A DNA stretch of 64,000 nt from Pontederia crassipes (GCA_030549335.1 CM060195.1:25424874-25488873), one strand, 5' to 3'. Positions 22,555 to 34,670 are shown, counted from the stretch's first letter. Program-made: numbers and translations. Notes: a model not told the origin generated them from the sequence alone.

Positions 22555-22929
22555 TGATGTATGGATGATGGCGGCTCAACTCATGACGGAAAGATTGCAC
22601 ATTGTCTAGGCTTAAAAATTGTGTCATTATGTCATATTAGATTGCACAATTTCATATTGCACATTGTCCATTAGACTATGGGTTTTAGACACATTTTTTA
22701 AGATTGGATATTAGTTATGATTTTTCATTCTATAACACTACTTTAGATGTTTTCATTAAGTCTTCCACTATATATGAAAGATTATTTAATTTAATTTTAT
22801 TGGTTTAAGTTTCCGTTGTAATGGTAGAAAATCATCTTTTTATTATGATTATGTGATGATGAATGGGCTAACACAGCCGAATGCCCTAATTTCTCTTAAC
22901 TTTTAGGATGTAAATTTTGGAGTGTAATA
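22555..22929 (+). repeat. Element C 5' LTR, remaining part
   Basis: It continues the C LTR after the F insertion (22550-22554 is the repeated GTAAT). It is AT-rich and ends near GTGTAATA, just before the primer site. The matching part of the 3' LTR lies outside the window, so the end was set from the primer site. Confidence 0.7.
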
Positions 22930-22932
22930 GTT

Positions 22933-22944
22933 TAGTATCAGAGC
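22933..22944 (+). other. Element C primer binding site, initiator tRNA-Met type
   Basis: TAGTATCAGAGC differs at one base from TGGTATCAGAGC, the usual plant retrotransposon match to initiator tRNA-Met. It separates C from the tRNA-Asp-primed elements nested in it. Confidence 0.8.
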
Positions 22945-23439
22945 ATGCTTAATACCTATGCTAAGTGTGTTATAGAATTGTTAAGTGTTTGGTCCATGTG
23001 CAATCATCATGAGCAGTCATCATAAGTTAAAAATATGTAAGTATTGTGCTATTTGATTGTATGTTTTAAATTAACCAACTAATGTTGAGTTAAATATTGT
23101 TATGTTAAGTATGAAAGCAAAATAGTGTTCCAATGGGAATGGTAATTATTGCATTCATGATTGATAATATTGCCAAATTGACTATGAGCAATATGTAATA
23201 AGAGAGATGTGAATCTCATTGTAAATCGTAAAAATAATGGACATGTGATAAGAAATTACCCAAAATGGCATGCATATTTGTTCATGACAATTGAAGAAAA
23301 TTTTCTAGTCCAAAGACTATGAATTGACTAAAGAATCTATAGTGAAATTTAATGTTCACAAAGGAAAATAGAAAGTTAATTAAATGTCAAGATGGAAAGT
23401 ATAAAGTGGCAACTTGATGTGGCAATGCCACTAAGGAGA
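22945..23439 (+). other. Element C leader; gag missing
   Basis: About 500 AT-rich bases lie between the primer site and the end of protease. I see no capsid or zinc-knuckle coding sequence here, where a chromovirus normally has 1.5 kb or more of gag, so an internal deletion is likely. Confidence 0.55.
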
Positions 23440-24782
23440 ATCTCCACTCCGCAGTATCTCCCCAGAGACCCTAGTGATGATAGAAGGAGTGAACTACTCA
23501 GTTGATTTCATAGTACTACCTATGATAGACTAAGATATGATACTAGGCTGGATTGGTTATCATACCATGATGCCTATATGTTATGTAGAAAGAAGAAAGT
23601 CAGAATTGATAGGAAGGATAACACTTTTGTTATTTTTCATGGAGTATCAAGGAAGAAGATGATGATTTCCTCAGCTATGGCAACCAAGATGTTGAACAAG
23701 GGCTGCCAAGAATTTCTAGTAAGGATCGTCAAGAGTGATTTCCAACCTAAACCACTATAAGAACTTGAAGTGGTTAGGGACTTTCTTGATATATTCCCCG
23801 ATGAGTTCTCGAGATTACCTCCGGAAAGCAAGATCGAGAACTCATGCCAGAGACGACTCCTATCTCAAAATCTTCCTATGCACCAACAAAGATGAAGGAG
23901 TTGAAGACTCAACTATAGGAATTGCTGTACAAAACATTCATCAGGCCAAGTGAGTCCCCATGGGGTGCACCTATCATGTTTGTGAAGAAGAATGATGGGT
24001 TACTAAAACTATGTATAAACTAGAGGATGTTGAACAAAGTGGTCATCAATAACATATATCCTCTAACCAGGATAGATGATCAATTCGACCAGTTGTCCAC
24101 AACATTGGTCTTCTAAAAAAATAATTTGATAAGCGGATGCCATCAACTTAGGGTAGCTAATGAGGACATTACTAAGATAACCTTTAAGTCAATGTGTGGC
24201 CATTATGAATTTTTAGCTATACATTTTGGACTAACAAATGTTCTTGCAGTATTTATGTATTTGATGAACAGAATTTTCAAGCCTCATCTCGACAGATTTG
24301 TTATCGTGTTCGTGGATGATATTTTGATATGCTCCTCAAGTCCAGAGGAACAACATAAGCACCTACATATAGTTTTGGAAACATTGAGGTAGCACTGGCT
24401 GTATGTAAAATTCTTCAAGTGTGAGTTTTGATTGGAACATGTCATGATTTTGGGCCACATAATTTCAAAAGAAGGAATCTTAGTGTATCCAGGCAAGATA
24501 GAATCTATCATCAATTTGGAAAGGCCAAAGACAATGTCAGATATAAGAAGTTTCCTTAGATTAGTCGGCTACTATAGAAGGTTTATTCAAGACTTATAAA
24601 AAATTGTTGCTTCTATGACAAAGTTGACTAGGAAAGAGGAAAAGTTCAATTGGACACAAAAGTCTAAAGATAGTTTCTTGGAGCTAAAGAAGAGATTGAC
24701 CACTGCACTAGTGCTAACAATTCCTATAAGTGTTGGAGCTGAATTGGATTGGGCTGTGTGTTGATGCAACTTGGAAGAGTGG
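23440..24782 (+). pseudogene. Element C pol: protease end, reverse transcriptase, RNase H start
   Basis: The order is the protease end (VDFIVLPMID, then DMILG at about 23500-23570), the linker (FPDEFSRLPPE), RT fingers ([12 protein letters not shown]), palm (HQLRVANEDITKITF, then YEFLAIHFGLTN) with the catalytic motif VFVDDILI at about 24310, and thumb/connection (HIISKEGI, then SFLRLVGYYRRFI). RNase H begins at about 24745 (LGCVLMQ) and is cut at 24782 by element B. Stops at 23758, 24021, 24115, 24390, 24430 and 24597, and several frameshifts, inactivate it. The FVDD motif itself survives. This enzyme would copy the element RNA into DNA. Confidence 0.85.
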
Positions 24783-25799
24783 TGATCACCTCTTTTTTGT
24801 ACTTATAATTCCTACAATTAAATTCACAATTTTACATAAAAGTCGGACGTATTTTAGATGTTTTGATCAATTTTTAGTGAAAGAATTGAACGAGTAAAAG
24901 AGGGGACTAACCATTTTTCGAAATTTGAATTTTGAACAGGGAAGAAACAAAAAGGAAGGAAGGGAAACCAAAGGGAGAGAGGAGAGAGGCCGGAGGAAAG
25001 AGAAAAAAAGGAAAGAGGACGAAGGCAAGGAAGAAGAATGAAGAAGAAAAGAAGAACTTTAGGATTCTCTCGTGAAACAAACTCTATTGATGCTGATTTT
25101 TATTCCGACATTTTGATATTTTGAAGTTGACTTTTCATTTCATTTACATGATGCATGGCTATTTAGAATTTACATCTGATTTCAATTAGATCGAGAGATC
25201 AATTGATTTTTCTGCTATTAGTTTTGATTTCATCCGAGAGGAGAAATCAACCATCCTAATTTCTATGCTTCTAGTAATTGTTAATCTATATTTTGTTAGA
25301 ATAAGAATTCTGACAGTCGAGTGAAGAGTCAATTCGCGTTCCGATCATTAATGAAAGATTAATAGGTTGGGTTGTAAGAATCGAGAGATCGCACCCTTCT
25401 ATTGGAGATGAGAGTTTCCTTAATCGGTGATCTTAAATTAGTGATCAGTAGTAATTTCCCTTTTTGATGAATGGATACGTCAATTGCAATAGCATCAACG
25501 AGTTAATCACGAGAGAATCCTTCCCTTCACTCCTGAATCTTTTCTTACCTTATTTCCTTATTTCTTTTAATCTACATTCATTCACGCATCTAGTTTATTC
25601 TTTTACGATTTTATAACGACTTCTGAGGTATAAATAGAGTAATTAATTAATCTAAATCAACGGGGTTACGACACTCAGGGTTTCTACTTGACTTGTGCAC
25701 TTGCAGTTGCGTGAACTCTTGAGTAAAATTTAAAACGTGGCTAGAATTTCCTTGTTATGTGAAAATCCGCAACTTCACAACTACGATAAGTTCACATCA
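24783..25799 (+). repeat. Element B 5' LTR (1017 bp)
   Basis: It matches 38398-39450 almost throughout. The main difference is a block of about 34 bases (GATCGAGAGATC...) present in the 3' LTR at about 38911-38944 and absent here. A TATAAATA box lies at 25629-25636 near the end. It is unrelated by eye to the D/E/F LTRs apart from the TGATCAC start. Confidence 0.92.
25629..25636 (+). promoter_or_regulatory. LTR TATA box, element B 5' LTR
   Basis: TATAAATA lies 163 bases from the LTR end and is repeated at 39280-39287 in the 3' LTR. If used, most of the LTR is U3 and the transcribed leader is short, the opposite of the D/E/F arrangement. Confidence 0.55.
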
Positions 25800-25805
25800 A
25801 GTTTT

Positions 25806-25823
25806 TGGCGCCGTTGTCGGGGA
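25806..25823 (+). other. Element B primer binding site, tRNA-Asp type
   Basis: TGGCGCCGTTGTCGGGGA differs by one base from the tRNA-Asp match and lies six bases after the LTR. Confidence 0.88.
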
Positions 25824-25924
25824 TTCAGATTAATTATTTACCTTTCATTTATATCCTTACTTAGTTTGTTTAAGTGCTATTCACGGCTGACTATATTTTC
25901 TCATTTGATTTCAGGGAATAGTAT

Positions 25925-27370
25925 ATGCCCAAAAGTATTCGTAGTCAACTACTTGAATTAGACCCTGAAATAGATCGAATTTTTAAGAGAAGGGTGCAAG
26001 AATACAAGCGTAGAACATCCCTTTTTGAAGGTACAAGCAGCACTCAATCTATAGAGTTCGAGGAGAATTTTGATCAGATCAAAATGATGGCTGAACAAGA
26101 AGAGCCAATTCAACCGCGACCACCGGTCCCATCATTAGAAGAACTCTATACTCCTATCGCAGATGGACTAGAGTCTGCAATTCTGAAGCCTGCCATTTAA
26201 GCCAATTTCGAGTTAAAATCATCTCTAATCTCTACAATCCAACAAAATCAATTTGGAGGAACCCCAGATGAAGACCCAAATCAACACCTTAAAGATTTTT
26301 TGAAAATATGCGAGACAACTAAGTTGAATGGGGGTATCACCAGAAGCATTGAGACTGAGGGTCTTCTCTTTTTCGCTAAGGGGTAAAGCCAAGCAATGGC
26401 TACAATCATTGGAACCCCGGGAATTAACTACTTGGGAGCAACTAGTAAAAGCATTTCTGTCGGAATATTTCCCTCCCAGCAAAACTATAAGAATCAGAAA
26501 TCAAGTCATTGGTTTCGTGCAAAAATACCAGGAGACATTGTATGAAGCTTGGCAAAGGTTCAAGACATTGCTGATGTCGTGCCCTCATCATGGTTTAAGC
26601 AAATAGATTTTGGTCCGGTCCTTCCATAATGGACTCAATTACACTTCAAAAATGGCGCTTGACAATGCTGCAGATGGTGTGTTTATAATGAAAAATGTAG
26701 ATGAAGCTTACTAACCTATAGAAGAAATAGCTAGGAATCAACATTTCTTGGCTCATTCAAGGTCTAATAAGTCCGCAACATTAACTCAAACTCGACTTGA
26801 CGATGAGGATTTTACTTCCAAGGTGGAGTATATAGTTCAAAAAGCAATTAGTCGATTGGAACTCAATGAAGCTACTCCAACTGTCAATATGATAGCAAGA
26901 TGTTGTGAAATATGTGGTTCATCTGATCACATTTCTGTGCACTATGAGCTATTGAAATAGCAAGGACACCAACAACAAGCTAATGCTATAGGCCCTTATC
27001 CATCGAATAATGACCTATACTCCAACACTTTCAATCCAGGATGGAGAAACAATCCCAAATTTTCCTTCAGAGATAATTCTCAACAAAACCAGGCTCCCAT
27101 TTGGCAAAACAGATTCAATCAGAGAGCACAACCTCAAAATTTCTCGATAGAACAAGGGTCATCTTCTACCAACAAGTTAGAAGTAATGATGGAAAAATAT
27201 ATGTCAAAACAAGATACTCTGATGCAGAAAATGTTTGAGAAAATTGAAAGCCTCTCCATTCATAACAAAATGTTGGAAACTCAGATAGCTCAACAAGCTA
27301 CGTCATCTTCAAGACAACCAGGGATCTTACCTGGACAGCCAGAGAAGAATCCAAAATAGCAATCCAAGCC
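25925..27370 (+). pseudogene. Element B gag, broken
   Basis: It starts with MPKSIRSQLLELDPE at 25925. The capsid region follows: GGTPDEDPNQHLKDF, then SLRGKAKQWLQSL, FFPPSKT-like EYFPPSKT, YEAWQRFK, CPHHGL. The zinc knuckle at about 26908 reads CEICGSSDHISVHY, with the final Cys replaced by Tyr. A coiled-coil-like stretch (MMEKYMSKQDTLMQKMFEKI) precedes the LPGQPEKNPK block. Stops at 26198, 26604, 26711, 26958 and 27357 and a frameshift near 26325 break it. The multiple separate lesions point to an old, silent copy. Confidence 0.82.
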
Positions 27371-28236
27371 GTGACTTTAAGAAGTGGAAAGACAATTGAT
27401 AATACTAAAAGAACAAGAGCGGAGGTCTCGACAGAGGTAACAGAGGAAGCTAGTGACCAAAATCAGACAGTTCAACAAGAGGACACGATGAATAGATCAA
27501 GTAAATCCAAACAACACCTTGATGAAGGACAGCCTAGTTATTCTTCACGGATACCATTTCCTAAAGCCCTCAAGAAATCTCGACAGGACCAACAATTCGG
27601 CAAGTTTGTAGAGATCCTAAAGAAACTCTATATCAATGTACCTTTTGTGAAAGCTATTCAAGAGATGCCAGCATATGCCAAATTCTTGAAGGACATTTTA
27701 TCAAAGAAGATGAGGATACAAGAAAATGAAACTGTCATGCTAACTGCTGAAGCAAGTGCGGTAATTCAAAATAGATTACCTCCAAAGCTAAAAGATCCGG
27801 GGAGCTTCTCCATACCCTGTGAAATTGGAAACCGAAAGATACGAACAGCCTTGTGTGATCTTGGTGCTTCAGTAAGTGTTATACCTCTGTCATTGTGTAA
27901 GAAACTTGAAATGGGGTATATTAAGCCCACGAATATGTCCCTCCAATTGCAGATAGATCTATAAAAATCCCGCAAGGAATCCTGGAGGACATACCCATCA
28001 AAGTAGGCAATTTCTACATATCAGCTGACTTTGTGGTTCTAGAGATGGATGAAGATAATCAAACTCTCATTTTGTTGGGGAGGCCCTTTTTAGCTACTGC
28101 CGGAGCAGTGATAGATGTTAAACAAGGTCGCCTTACTTTTCAAATAAGTGATGACACGGTTGAATTTCGACTCAATCACCTTATTAATTGCCAAGACATG
28201 GACGACCACCATCTTCAACCTGAGCAACTGGATTAA
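27371..28236 (+). pseudogene. Element B gag C-terminus and aspartic protease, frameshifted
   Basis: The first frame (27371-27964) begins MTLRSGK, a motif found at the gag/protease junction of the Athila-type elements in this window. It runs through RIPFPKALKKSRQDQQFG into the protease with its active site CDLGASVSVIP at about 27860. A one-base loss near 27950 shifts the frame. The rest (28033-28236) carries ILLGRPFLATAGAVIDVKQGRLTF and ends at a TAA. Protease would free the pol enzymes from the polyprotein. Confidence 0.82.
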
Positions 28237-28632
28237 ATTGTACAGAAGGTGGCATTAGTTGTTCACATATCAGACCCTCTGGAAGTATCTCTTGAAGCCC
28301 AAGAATCATCTTTGTGGTCAGAAGAAGAAGCAGGCATTCTTACGAGCCATATGCTCTCAACTGAAACACAACACCCTAACGCTCCACTGGAAGACCAATC
28401 TGCAGAATTTATGCAACAACCTAGCTCAAAGAAGCCAACAAAGACAGAATTAAAGAAGCTTCCTCAAAATCTCAAGTATGAATTTCTAGGAGAAGACTCC
28501 ACTTGTCCAGTGATTGTGAATGCAGATTTAAAGACAACTCAGCTTCAGCAGCTATTGGATAAGCTAAAAGCTTACAAGCATGTCATCGGATACAAATTGG
28601 ATGATCTCAAAGGAATTAATCCTGCTATATGA
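28237..28632 (+). pseudogene. Element B linker between protease and reverse transcriptase
   Basis: It contains the conserved blocks KYEFLGEDSTCPVIVNA and YKLDDLKGINPAI, present at the same place in E, F and I. It ends in one TGA (28630-28632) directly before MHRI, where the other copies have CMHR, so a single Cys-to-stop change splits the polyprotein. Confidence 0.75.
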
Positions 28633-29928
28633 ATGCACCGTATCCATATGGAAAAAGACCATAAAACCTCCATAGAGGGACAAAGAAGGCTCAATCCATC
28701 AATGAAGGAGGTAGTAAAAAAAGAAGTGGTTAAACTATTGGATACAGGAATTATCTACCCCATATCAGACAATCAGTGGGTAAGTCTCGTGCAGGTCGTG
28801 CCAAAAAAGGGTGGAATGACCGTAGTAAAGACAGAGTCAGACAAATTTATTTCCACGCGAACGGTCACCGGATGGAGGATGTGTATCGACTTTAGGAAAC
28901 TTAATAAGGCCACAAGGAAGGATCATTTTCCATTACCTTTTATTGACCAGATATTAGAAAGGCAGGAAAACCATTCCTATTTTTGTTACTTGGACGGATT
29001 TTCTGAATTTCATCAAATTCCCATTCATCCAAAAGATCAAGAAAAGACTACCTTTACTTGTCCTTATGGAACCTTTGCATACAGGAGGATGCCATTCGGA
29101 TTATGTAATGCCCGAGCCAGCTTTCAAAGGTGCATGATGTCAATCTTCTCTAATTACATTGAAGAAATAATGAAGGTATTCATTGACGACTTTTCAGTGT
29201 ATGGCACTTCCTTTGAAGTTTGTCTTCATAATTTAGGAAAGGTGTTACAAAGATGTGCTGAATCTAATCTGGTGTTGAATTGGGAGAAATGTCACTTTAT
29301 GGTACAAGAAGGTGTAGTCCTTGGGCATATTGTTTCAGGTCAAGGTATTGAAGTTGACAAGGCTAAGACAAAAGTAATTGAAAAATTACCTTCGCCTACT
29401 AATATCAAAGGAATCATAAGCTTTCTTGGACATGGCGGGTTCTATCGCCGTTTCATCAAGAACTTTTCTCTAATTGCAAGACCTTTGACAAAACTCCTAT
29501 CTAAGGAGGCAGAGTTTATATTTGATGAACACTGTTTAAAGGCTTTTGAGACTCTGAAATCAGCTCTTACAACAGCTCCAATCATCCAACCACCCGATTG
29601 GTCCTTACCATTCGAAATTATGTGTGATGCTAGTGATCAAGCTGTGGGAGCAGTGCTGGGACAAAGGAAAGATAAAAAGCAACATGCAATCTACTACGCC
29701 AACAGAACTTTGGATGACTCACAAATCAATTATGCCACAACTGAAAAGGAGTTTCTAACAGTAGTTTTTGCAATAGATAAATTCAGATCCTACCTACTTG
29801 GCTCCAAAGTCATTGTCTATAATGATCATCAGGTCGTGCGATACTTGATTGCTAAAAAAGATGCCAAACCTAGACTGATCAGATGGATCCTTCTGTTACA
29901 GGAATTTGATTTAGAAATCAAAGATTGA
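28633..29928 (+). CDS. Element B reverse transcriptase and RNase H (open frame of 431 codons)
   Basis: The longest undisturbed pol domain in the window. The order is RT N-terminus ([19 protein letters not shown]), fingers ([12 protein letters not shown], about residue 80), palm ([38 protein letters not shown]) with catalytic [10 protein letters not shown] (FIDD in place of the usual YVDD), thumb ([33 protein letters not shown]), then RNase H ([15 protein letters not shown], about residue 335; [16 protein letters not shown]). The RNase H motif usually TDH reads YNDH. Catalytic residues appear kept. It lacks its own start signal, being part of a polyprotein, and ends at a TGA before the tail NLVTDHLSRL. 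Confidence 0.88.
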   Translation: MHRIHMEKDHKTSIEGQRRLNPSMKEVVKKEVVKLLDTGIIYPISDNQWVSLVQVVPKKGGMTVVKTESDKFISTRTVTGWRMCIDFRKLNKATRKDHFPLPFIDQILERQENHSYFCYLDGFSEFHQIPIHPKDQEKTTFTCPYGTFAYRRMPFGLCNARASFQRCMMSIFSNYIEEIMKVFIDDFSVYGTSFEVCLHNLGKVLQRCAESNLVLNWEKCHFMVQEGVVLGHIVSGQGIEVDKAKTKVIEKLPSPTNIKGIISFLGHGGFYRRFIKNFSLIARPLTKLLSKEAEFIFDEHCLKAFETLKSALTTAPIIQPPDWSLPFEIMCDASDQAVGAVLGQRKDKKQHAIYYANRTLDDSQINYATTEKEFLTVVFAIDKFRSYLLGSKVIVYNDHQVVRYLIAKKDAKPRLIRWILLLQEFDLEIKD

Positions 29929-31180
29929 AGGGGGACAGAAAACTTGGTAACTGATCATCTCTCCCGACTTCAATTATCAAAAGGAGACGTTAACTCTGAA
30001 GGCTGCAGTGAAATCAATGACTCTTTTTCAGATGAATAATTTTTTTAATTCAGAAAACACAACTTCCTTGGTTTGCTGATTATGCCAACTACTTAGCTTC
30101 TGGAGTCTTACGATCGGATCTCTCTTACCAACAAAAGAAGAAATTTTTCTCCGATATCAAATACTACTTTTGGAATGAGCCATTTCTGTTCAAAAAATGT
30201 GCAGATGGGATATTTCATAAATGTTTACCAGATGAAGAACAATCTGCTATATTATAGGAATGTCATGCATCTCCTTATGGCGGTCACGGAGGATATCAGA
30301 AAACAGCTGCTAAAGTTCTTCAAACAGGTTTTTATCGCCCAACTCTATTCAAGGATGCAATCAATATTGTTAAATCTTGCAATGTCTGTCAAAGGACTGG
30401 GAATATAGGTCGAAGGAATGAGGCACCTTAGCAACCTATACTCGAAGTAGAAATAGTGGGGAGTGGACTACATGGGACCTTTCCCTCCTTCATGCGGGTA
30501 CAAATTCATACTTCTAGCCGTTGATTAGGTCTCAAAATGGATTGAAGCTATTCCCACAATCTCAGCAGACTCGAAGTCAGTGGTCAAACTTTTTAAAGAC
30601 ATAATATTTCCAAGGTTTGGTATGCCAAGATTGATTATTAGTGATGGGAGATCACACTTTATTGAACGAAGTTTTGAAAAATTGCTGTTCAAATACGGGG
30701 TCAAGCATAAGATATCTACTGCCTATCACCCTCAGACCAATGAACAAGCAGAAGTCTCGAATAGAGAAATCAAACTAATTCTCGAGAAAACCGTTTCAAT
30801 AACCAGGAAGGATTGGAGCTTGAAACTTAATGACGCATTGTGGGCATATCGGATTGCGTACAAGACACCAATTGGAACAACACCATTCAGGTTGATCTAT
30901 GGCAAACACTGTCACCTACCGGTTGAATTAGAACATAAGGCTTTTTGGGCAATCAAAACACTGAATTATGATTTCCAAGCAACTTCTGGAAAATGTCTTT
31001 TGCAGCTCAACGAGCTAGATGAATTGAGATTAGATGCCTATTACAACTCTCACATCTATAAAGAAAGAATGAAGAAATGGCATGATATGCACATATTGAG
31101 AAGGAATTTTAAAGAGGGCGACCAGGTTCTGTTATTTAACTCCCGACTACGACTTTTTCCCAGAAAGTTAACATTTTAGA
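29929..31180 (+). pseudogene. Element B integrase, broken
   Basis: Integrase inserts the DNA copy into the genome. The zinc-binding HHCC region is at about 30270-30420 (YGGHGGYQKTA, CNVCQRTGNIG). The catalytic core has its first Asp at about 30525 near a stop, the second in IISDGRSHF (about 30640), and the Glu in AEVSNREIK (about 30750). Then come [15 protein letters not shown] and [13 protein letters not shown]. The open part is 30580-31179. Stops near 30036, 30054, 30255, 30430 and 30525 and frameshifts inactivate the first half. The C-terminal [13 protein letters not shown] block is present. Confidence 0.82.
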
Positions 31181-31367
31181 TGTTTTTTTGTTCTTGAATC
31201 TCTCGGGTTATTTGAGGATGTCAGGACTATACTCCATCGCTCCCGCCTCCTCCCTTTCTTCATGAAACTTTAGGACCTCTAAAAGAGGTATCAACTGAGT
31301 TCTTAGGAACTATGTATCCCACCGGCTTTGACGAAGATGGAGTCCCTGATCATATCGAGTTTCGACT
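31181..31367 (+). other. Element B spacer between integrase and Athila-type ORF
   Basis: A short stretch holding the decayed end of integrase and possibly the first codons of the next ORF in another frame (a block reading DIEFRLCNRELAMGL at about 31355-31400). Confidence 0.45.
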
Positions 31368-32366
31368 GTGCAATCGCGAACTCGCCATGGGACTCGACAC
31401 TTAGCCAATTTTCTTAATCTTCCCAATGTTGGCCATCGAACTCCCCCACCCTCTTTTCCCACATTTGAAGTTTGGTATCAATTCACCGGCCGACGAACTG
31501 ACAATATGTTACATCTAGTCGGCCATGAACTGAAGAACCATGTTCTTCGATACCTACATATCCTTCTCACCAACACAGTTTTAATCCATCCCAATGACTA
31601 TGAGCGGGACCTCGTCTCTATAGATGAACTCTTCATTCTCTGGTGTCTGCTGTCAAACACAGAGATTAACCTTGCATCGTTCTTCCTTCAAAGTTTGATC
31701 ACGGAGTCGACTCGTGAATTCAGTCCAATTCTTTGTAGCAACCTCCTTACACCTCTGGTAGAACACTATGTTTACTTAGCAGACACCACCCCTGCACCAG
31801 CAGCATTAATAGATGTAGATTTTTTGATCAAAGAAGGAGTCCTTCTCCTAGTAAACGGCCAAAAATTTTGGCGCCAATCCAATCCATCTGCTCTCGTTCA
31901 ACTACCTGATCCTCGACATACTTCAATTCTAGAAGGCCGAAACTGGTGGATGAACGATTTCATCCAGGTCACAAGACACATTCCCACATTACCTCCTCTA
32001 TTTCTGGACTTCAAAGAATCTTCACGAATTCTCCCTGGCCGCAGAACCCCTCCAAGGTGCATTATCTCTTCCTCCTCCTTGTCAATTCAGGATGTCACCC
32101 CGTCTCTACCAGTCACCACAACCAACAAAATAGACCTCATCCTAGAACAAATAACCAAACTCGCAGAAACAACTTCTCGTAATCACCAGGACATACAAGC
32201 ATTGAAGGATCACCTCCACCGAATGGAGCAGCAGAACCTGGTGCACCAGCAGAGAATCCAAGGAGTAGAGGAGGTTAAGAATTCCGTCCTCACGACCCTA
32301 AGTGACATCCAACAGGTCACTGATCGCATCCTTGAACTCCAACCAACTCCGGATCCCTCTTCCTAG
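31368..32366 (+). CDS. Element B Athila-type ORF after integrase (332 codons)
   Basis: An open frame in the place where Athila-group elements have an extra gene, often called env-like. The centre (LKNHVLRYLHILLTNTVL, SIDELFILWCLLSNTEINLA, LLTPLVEHY) resembles the plant ATHILA ORF-1 family from memory. The C-terminal third (ILEQITKLAETTSRNHQ, then LHRMEQQNLVHQQ) has the heptad look of a coiled coil. I see no clear signal peptide or membrane segment, so a true envelope role is not supported by what is visible. The real start may lie upstream in another frame across a frameshift near 31400. Confidence 0.62.
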   Translation: MQSRTRHGTRHLANFLNLPNVGHRTPPPSFPTFEVWYQFTGRRTDNMLHLVGHELKNHVLRYLHILLTNTVLIHPNDYERDLVSIDELFILWCLLSNTEINLASFFLQSLITESTREFSPILCSNLLTPLVEHYVYLADTTPAPAALIDVDFLIKEGVLLLVNGQKFWRQSNPSALVQLPDPRHTSILEGRNWWMNDFIQVTRHIPTLPPLFLDFKESSRILPGRRTPPRCIISSSSLSIQDVTPSLPVTTTNKIDLILEQITKLAETTSRNHQDIQALKDHLHRMEQQNLVHQQRIQGVEEVKNSVLTTLSDIQQVTDRILELQPTPDPSS

Positions 32367-33132
32367 CATAATCGACAGTGAGGACAGAGTCGTTTTTAAG
32401 CTTGGGGGAGAGGGCAACATGGTACATTTCTACTCTTCACTATTCTTTACGCAGCTTCAATTTTTTATAAAAATTTTAGCTTTGAACTATTACATTGTAG
32501 ATTGGCATTGCACTATGTTAACTTCACACAGTACAAAAAGAAATTCTAATTCCATCCAGTAGCCATAGTCTTTGTTGCAACCTCCTGAAATTTTGTTCAA
32601 GGACACCTTGCTAGCCCCTAACATTTTAATATATATTGTAACCAAATTCAATGCCAAACGTGATAGGGCAAAGGTAGTGGAAAATGACTATTTTGATATA
32701 TATTAAGAGCTTGATGACTAATCTTATTCAGGCTTGCCTCTGAGTTCAAAATAACAGCTAATAAGGTTGTTAATGCTAACACTTCTCCAGTGCAGCATGA
32801 AACCAAAAGAAAGAAAAAGTAAAGAGCAAAACAAAAGTTGAAAGCAAAAGAAAAGAGGGCCAAGAGAGCCCTAGAAGGTACAAAAAGGGTGCATTCCTAA
32901 GCCGGGTTGAATTTGGGTGAGTAGATCCATAGGGGTTCATGCCTGGTACCCTAAGAGCAACTGCCCTGGGCTGTGCCGATCGAAAACCTGCTACATAAAT
33001 TCTCCTGAGCATTATGGATAATCACATGAGTACTGGTAGAGTTAGTATTAACCTTTTTATTATCTGGCTTCCTTATTCGAACTCTCTGGCTTGAGCCAAA
33101 AAGAGGAAGTTGAAAATGTCTTGCTCTTAATA
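32367..33132 (+). other. Element B 3' non-coding region, left of CACTA H
   Basis: No gene seen; minus-strand ORFs at 32648-33262 have no family features and one crosses into H. A polypurine-like tract (AAGCTTGGGGGAGAGGG) is at 32398-32414, about 0.86 kb before the 3' LTR once H is removed. Confidence 0.6.
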
Positions 33133-34670
33133 CACTACAAGAAAATTGGCGATTAGCGACGCCATGTACCGCCTCAAAAGTGTGTGACGATATAAAGACG
33201 CCACTAGCGCCTCCATTGCGCTTCTTTAGCATCACCCGAATCAGACGCCACTTGCCTCTCAATAGCGTCTCATAAGCGTCTTCCTAGCTACTCAGAGTTT
33301 TGACGTTAAAAGTAGCGCAATCGAGACGCTACATAGACGTTATTATTTCCCGCCATAAATCGCAAATGCACGGCAGTACCTAGCGTCGTTATGGCGTCGA
33401 CAACGTTAGACGCAAAACTAGCGTCGCATGTATGAAGACTCTAAAGCGACGCTACATGGCGTCTCAATCGAAAGAGACGCTACAGTATATATTTAAACAC
33501 TATATTATATATACTATATGTCAATCAATAAATTCATTAAATATTATATTAGCATTAAGTACACGATTATAAACATATTATCAATAGCATAATATCAACA
33601 TATATATGTATTAATTACACGATTATATATATATATGTATTTTTACATGATAAGAGTGTTCCTAAATACATAATTTTTTACCTATATTATTTATGTTATG
33701 TATACATATAATATATATAATATCTTAATTATGCATATATTATTATTATATACTTAATCATGGGATTATGATGGTTGATTAAGTGAGTGATATGTTAGCG
33801 TCATAGTAGACACACAATAGCGTCCACCTAGCGTTTAACGAGCGCCGAAGCTATTGTCGACTCTATGATGACACCATGAGCGTCTCTCTAGCGTCGCAAG
33901 TTTGAGATGCCATATTATTTTAGACGCTAGTTCGGCGCTACGGAGTCGCTAAATTAATCTAGCGACTCAATGGCGTCTGTATTGCGCCTCCTAAGCTGAC
34001 TTTTTACCCCTCGCTCAATCGGGCACATATAGACATATAAATACACGTATATGCTGATACCTGCATATAATAAGTGCATATATACATATTATTATAACCT
34101 ACTCTGACACATATAAACAAATACACACATATATATATTCACTTCGAATACGTATACATATACATGTTATCTATATATATATGACTCGCACATGTGTAGA
34201 CATATACATACACATATATATTTATAATACATATAGACGAAACACATTGTTGTAACTTAATCTCTCACATGTAGACAAATATATACGTACGCATATATGA
34301 CATATGTATATATATACACACACAATTGTGTTATATACACATATACATACATATTTATAATTTTGTATACATACATGATAGATTATCGGAAGAAAATAAA
34401 ATAATTGGAACGGAGCATGATGCGATGAGACGTTACATTGATAAATAAAATTACATACATACTAAAAAAATTTAAAAAATCTTTTATTGAGCGTCTCAAT
34501 GGCGTCGCGATATTGAGACGCTACAAAGTTGCGACGCCCCGACGATGCGATGGTGTCGCTACGTTGTCTTAGCGACACATTAGCTTCTCTATAGCGTCGC
34601 GCTAGCCGAATTGTGATAGTTTTGGCGCCTACATGGCGTCTACGTAGCGTCTCATTATTTTGTGACGCTA
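33133..34670 (+). repeat. CACTA H left subterminal repeats and AT-rich spacers
   Basis: Three blocks dense in GCGTCT, TAGCG and GACGCTA words, in both orientations, are at 33133-33490, 33795-34015 and 34490-34670. AT-rich ATATAC-type sequence (33490-33790, 34025-34480) separates them. Subterminal repeats of this kind bind TnpA in En/Spm and hold the ends together during transposition. Three separate blocks is more than the usual single zone. Confidence 0.75.

Noticed and set aside
26950-27370. Possible intron or separate gene between B gag pieces
   Set aside because: The frame continues gag-like text with stops only; no splice signals needed to explain it.
32648-33262. Minus-strand ORFs near the left end of CACTA H
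   Set aside because: One crosses the H boundary, so it cannot be an old gene; no domain seen.
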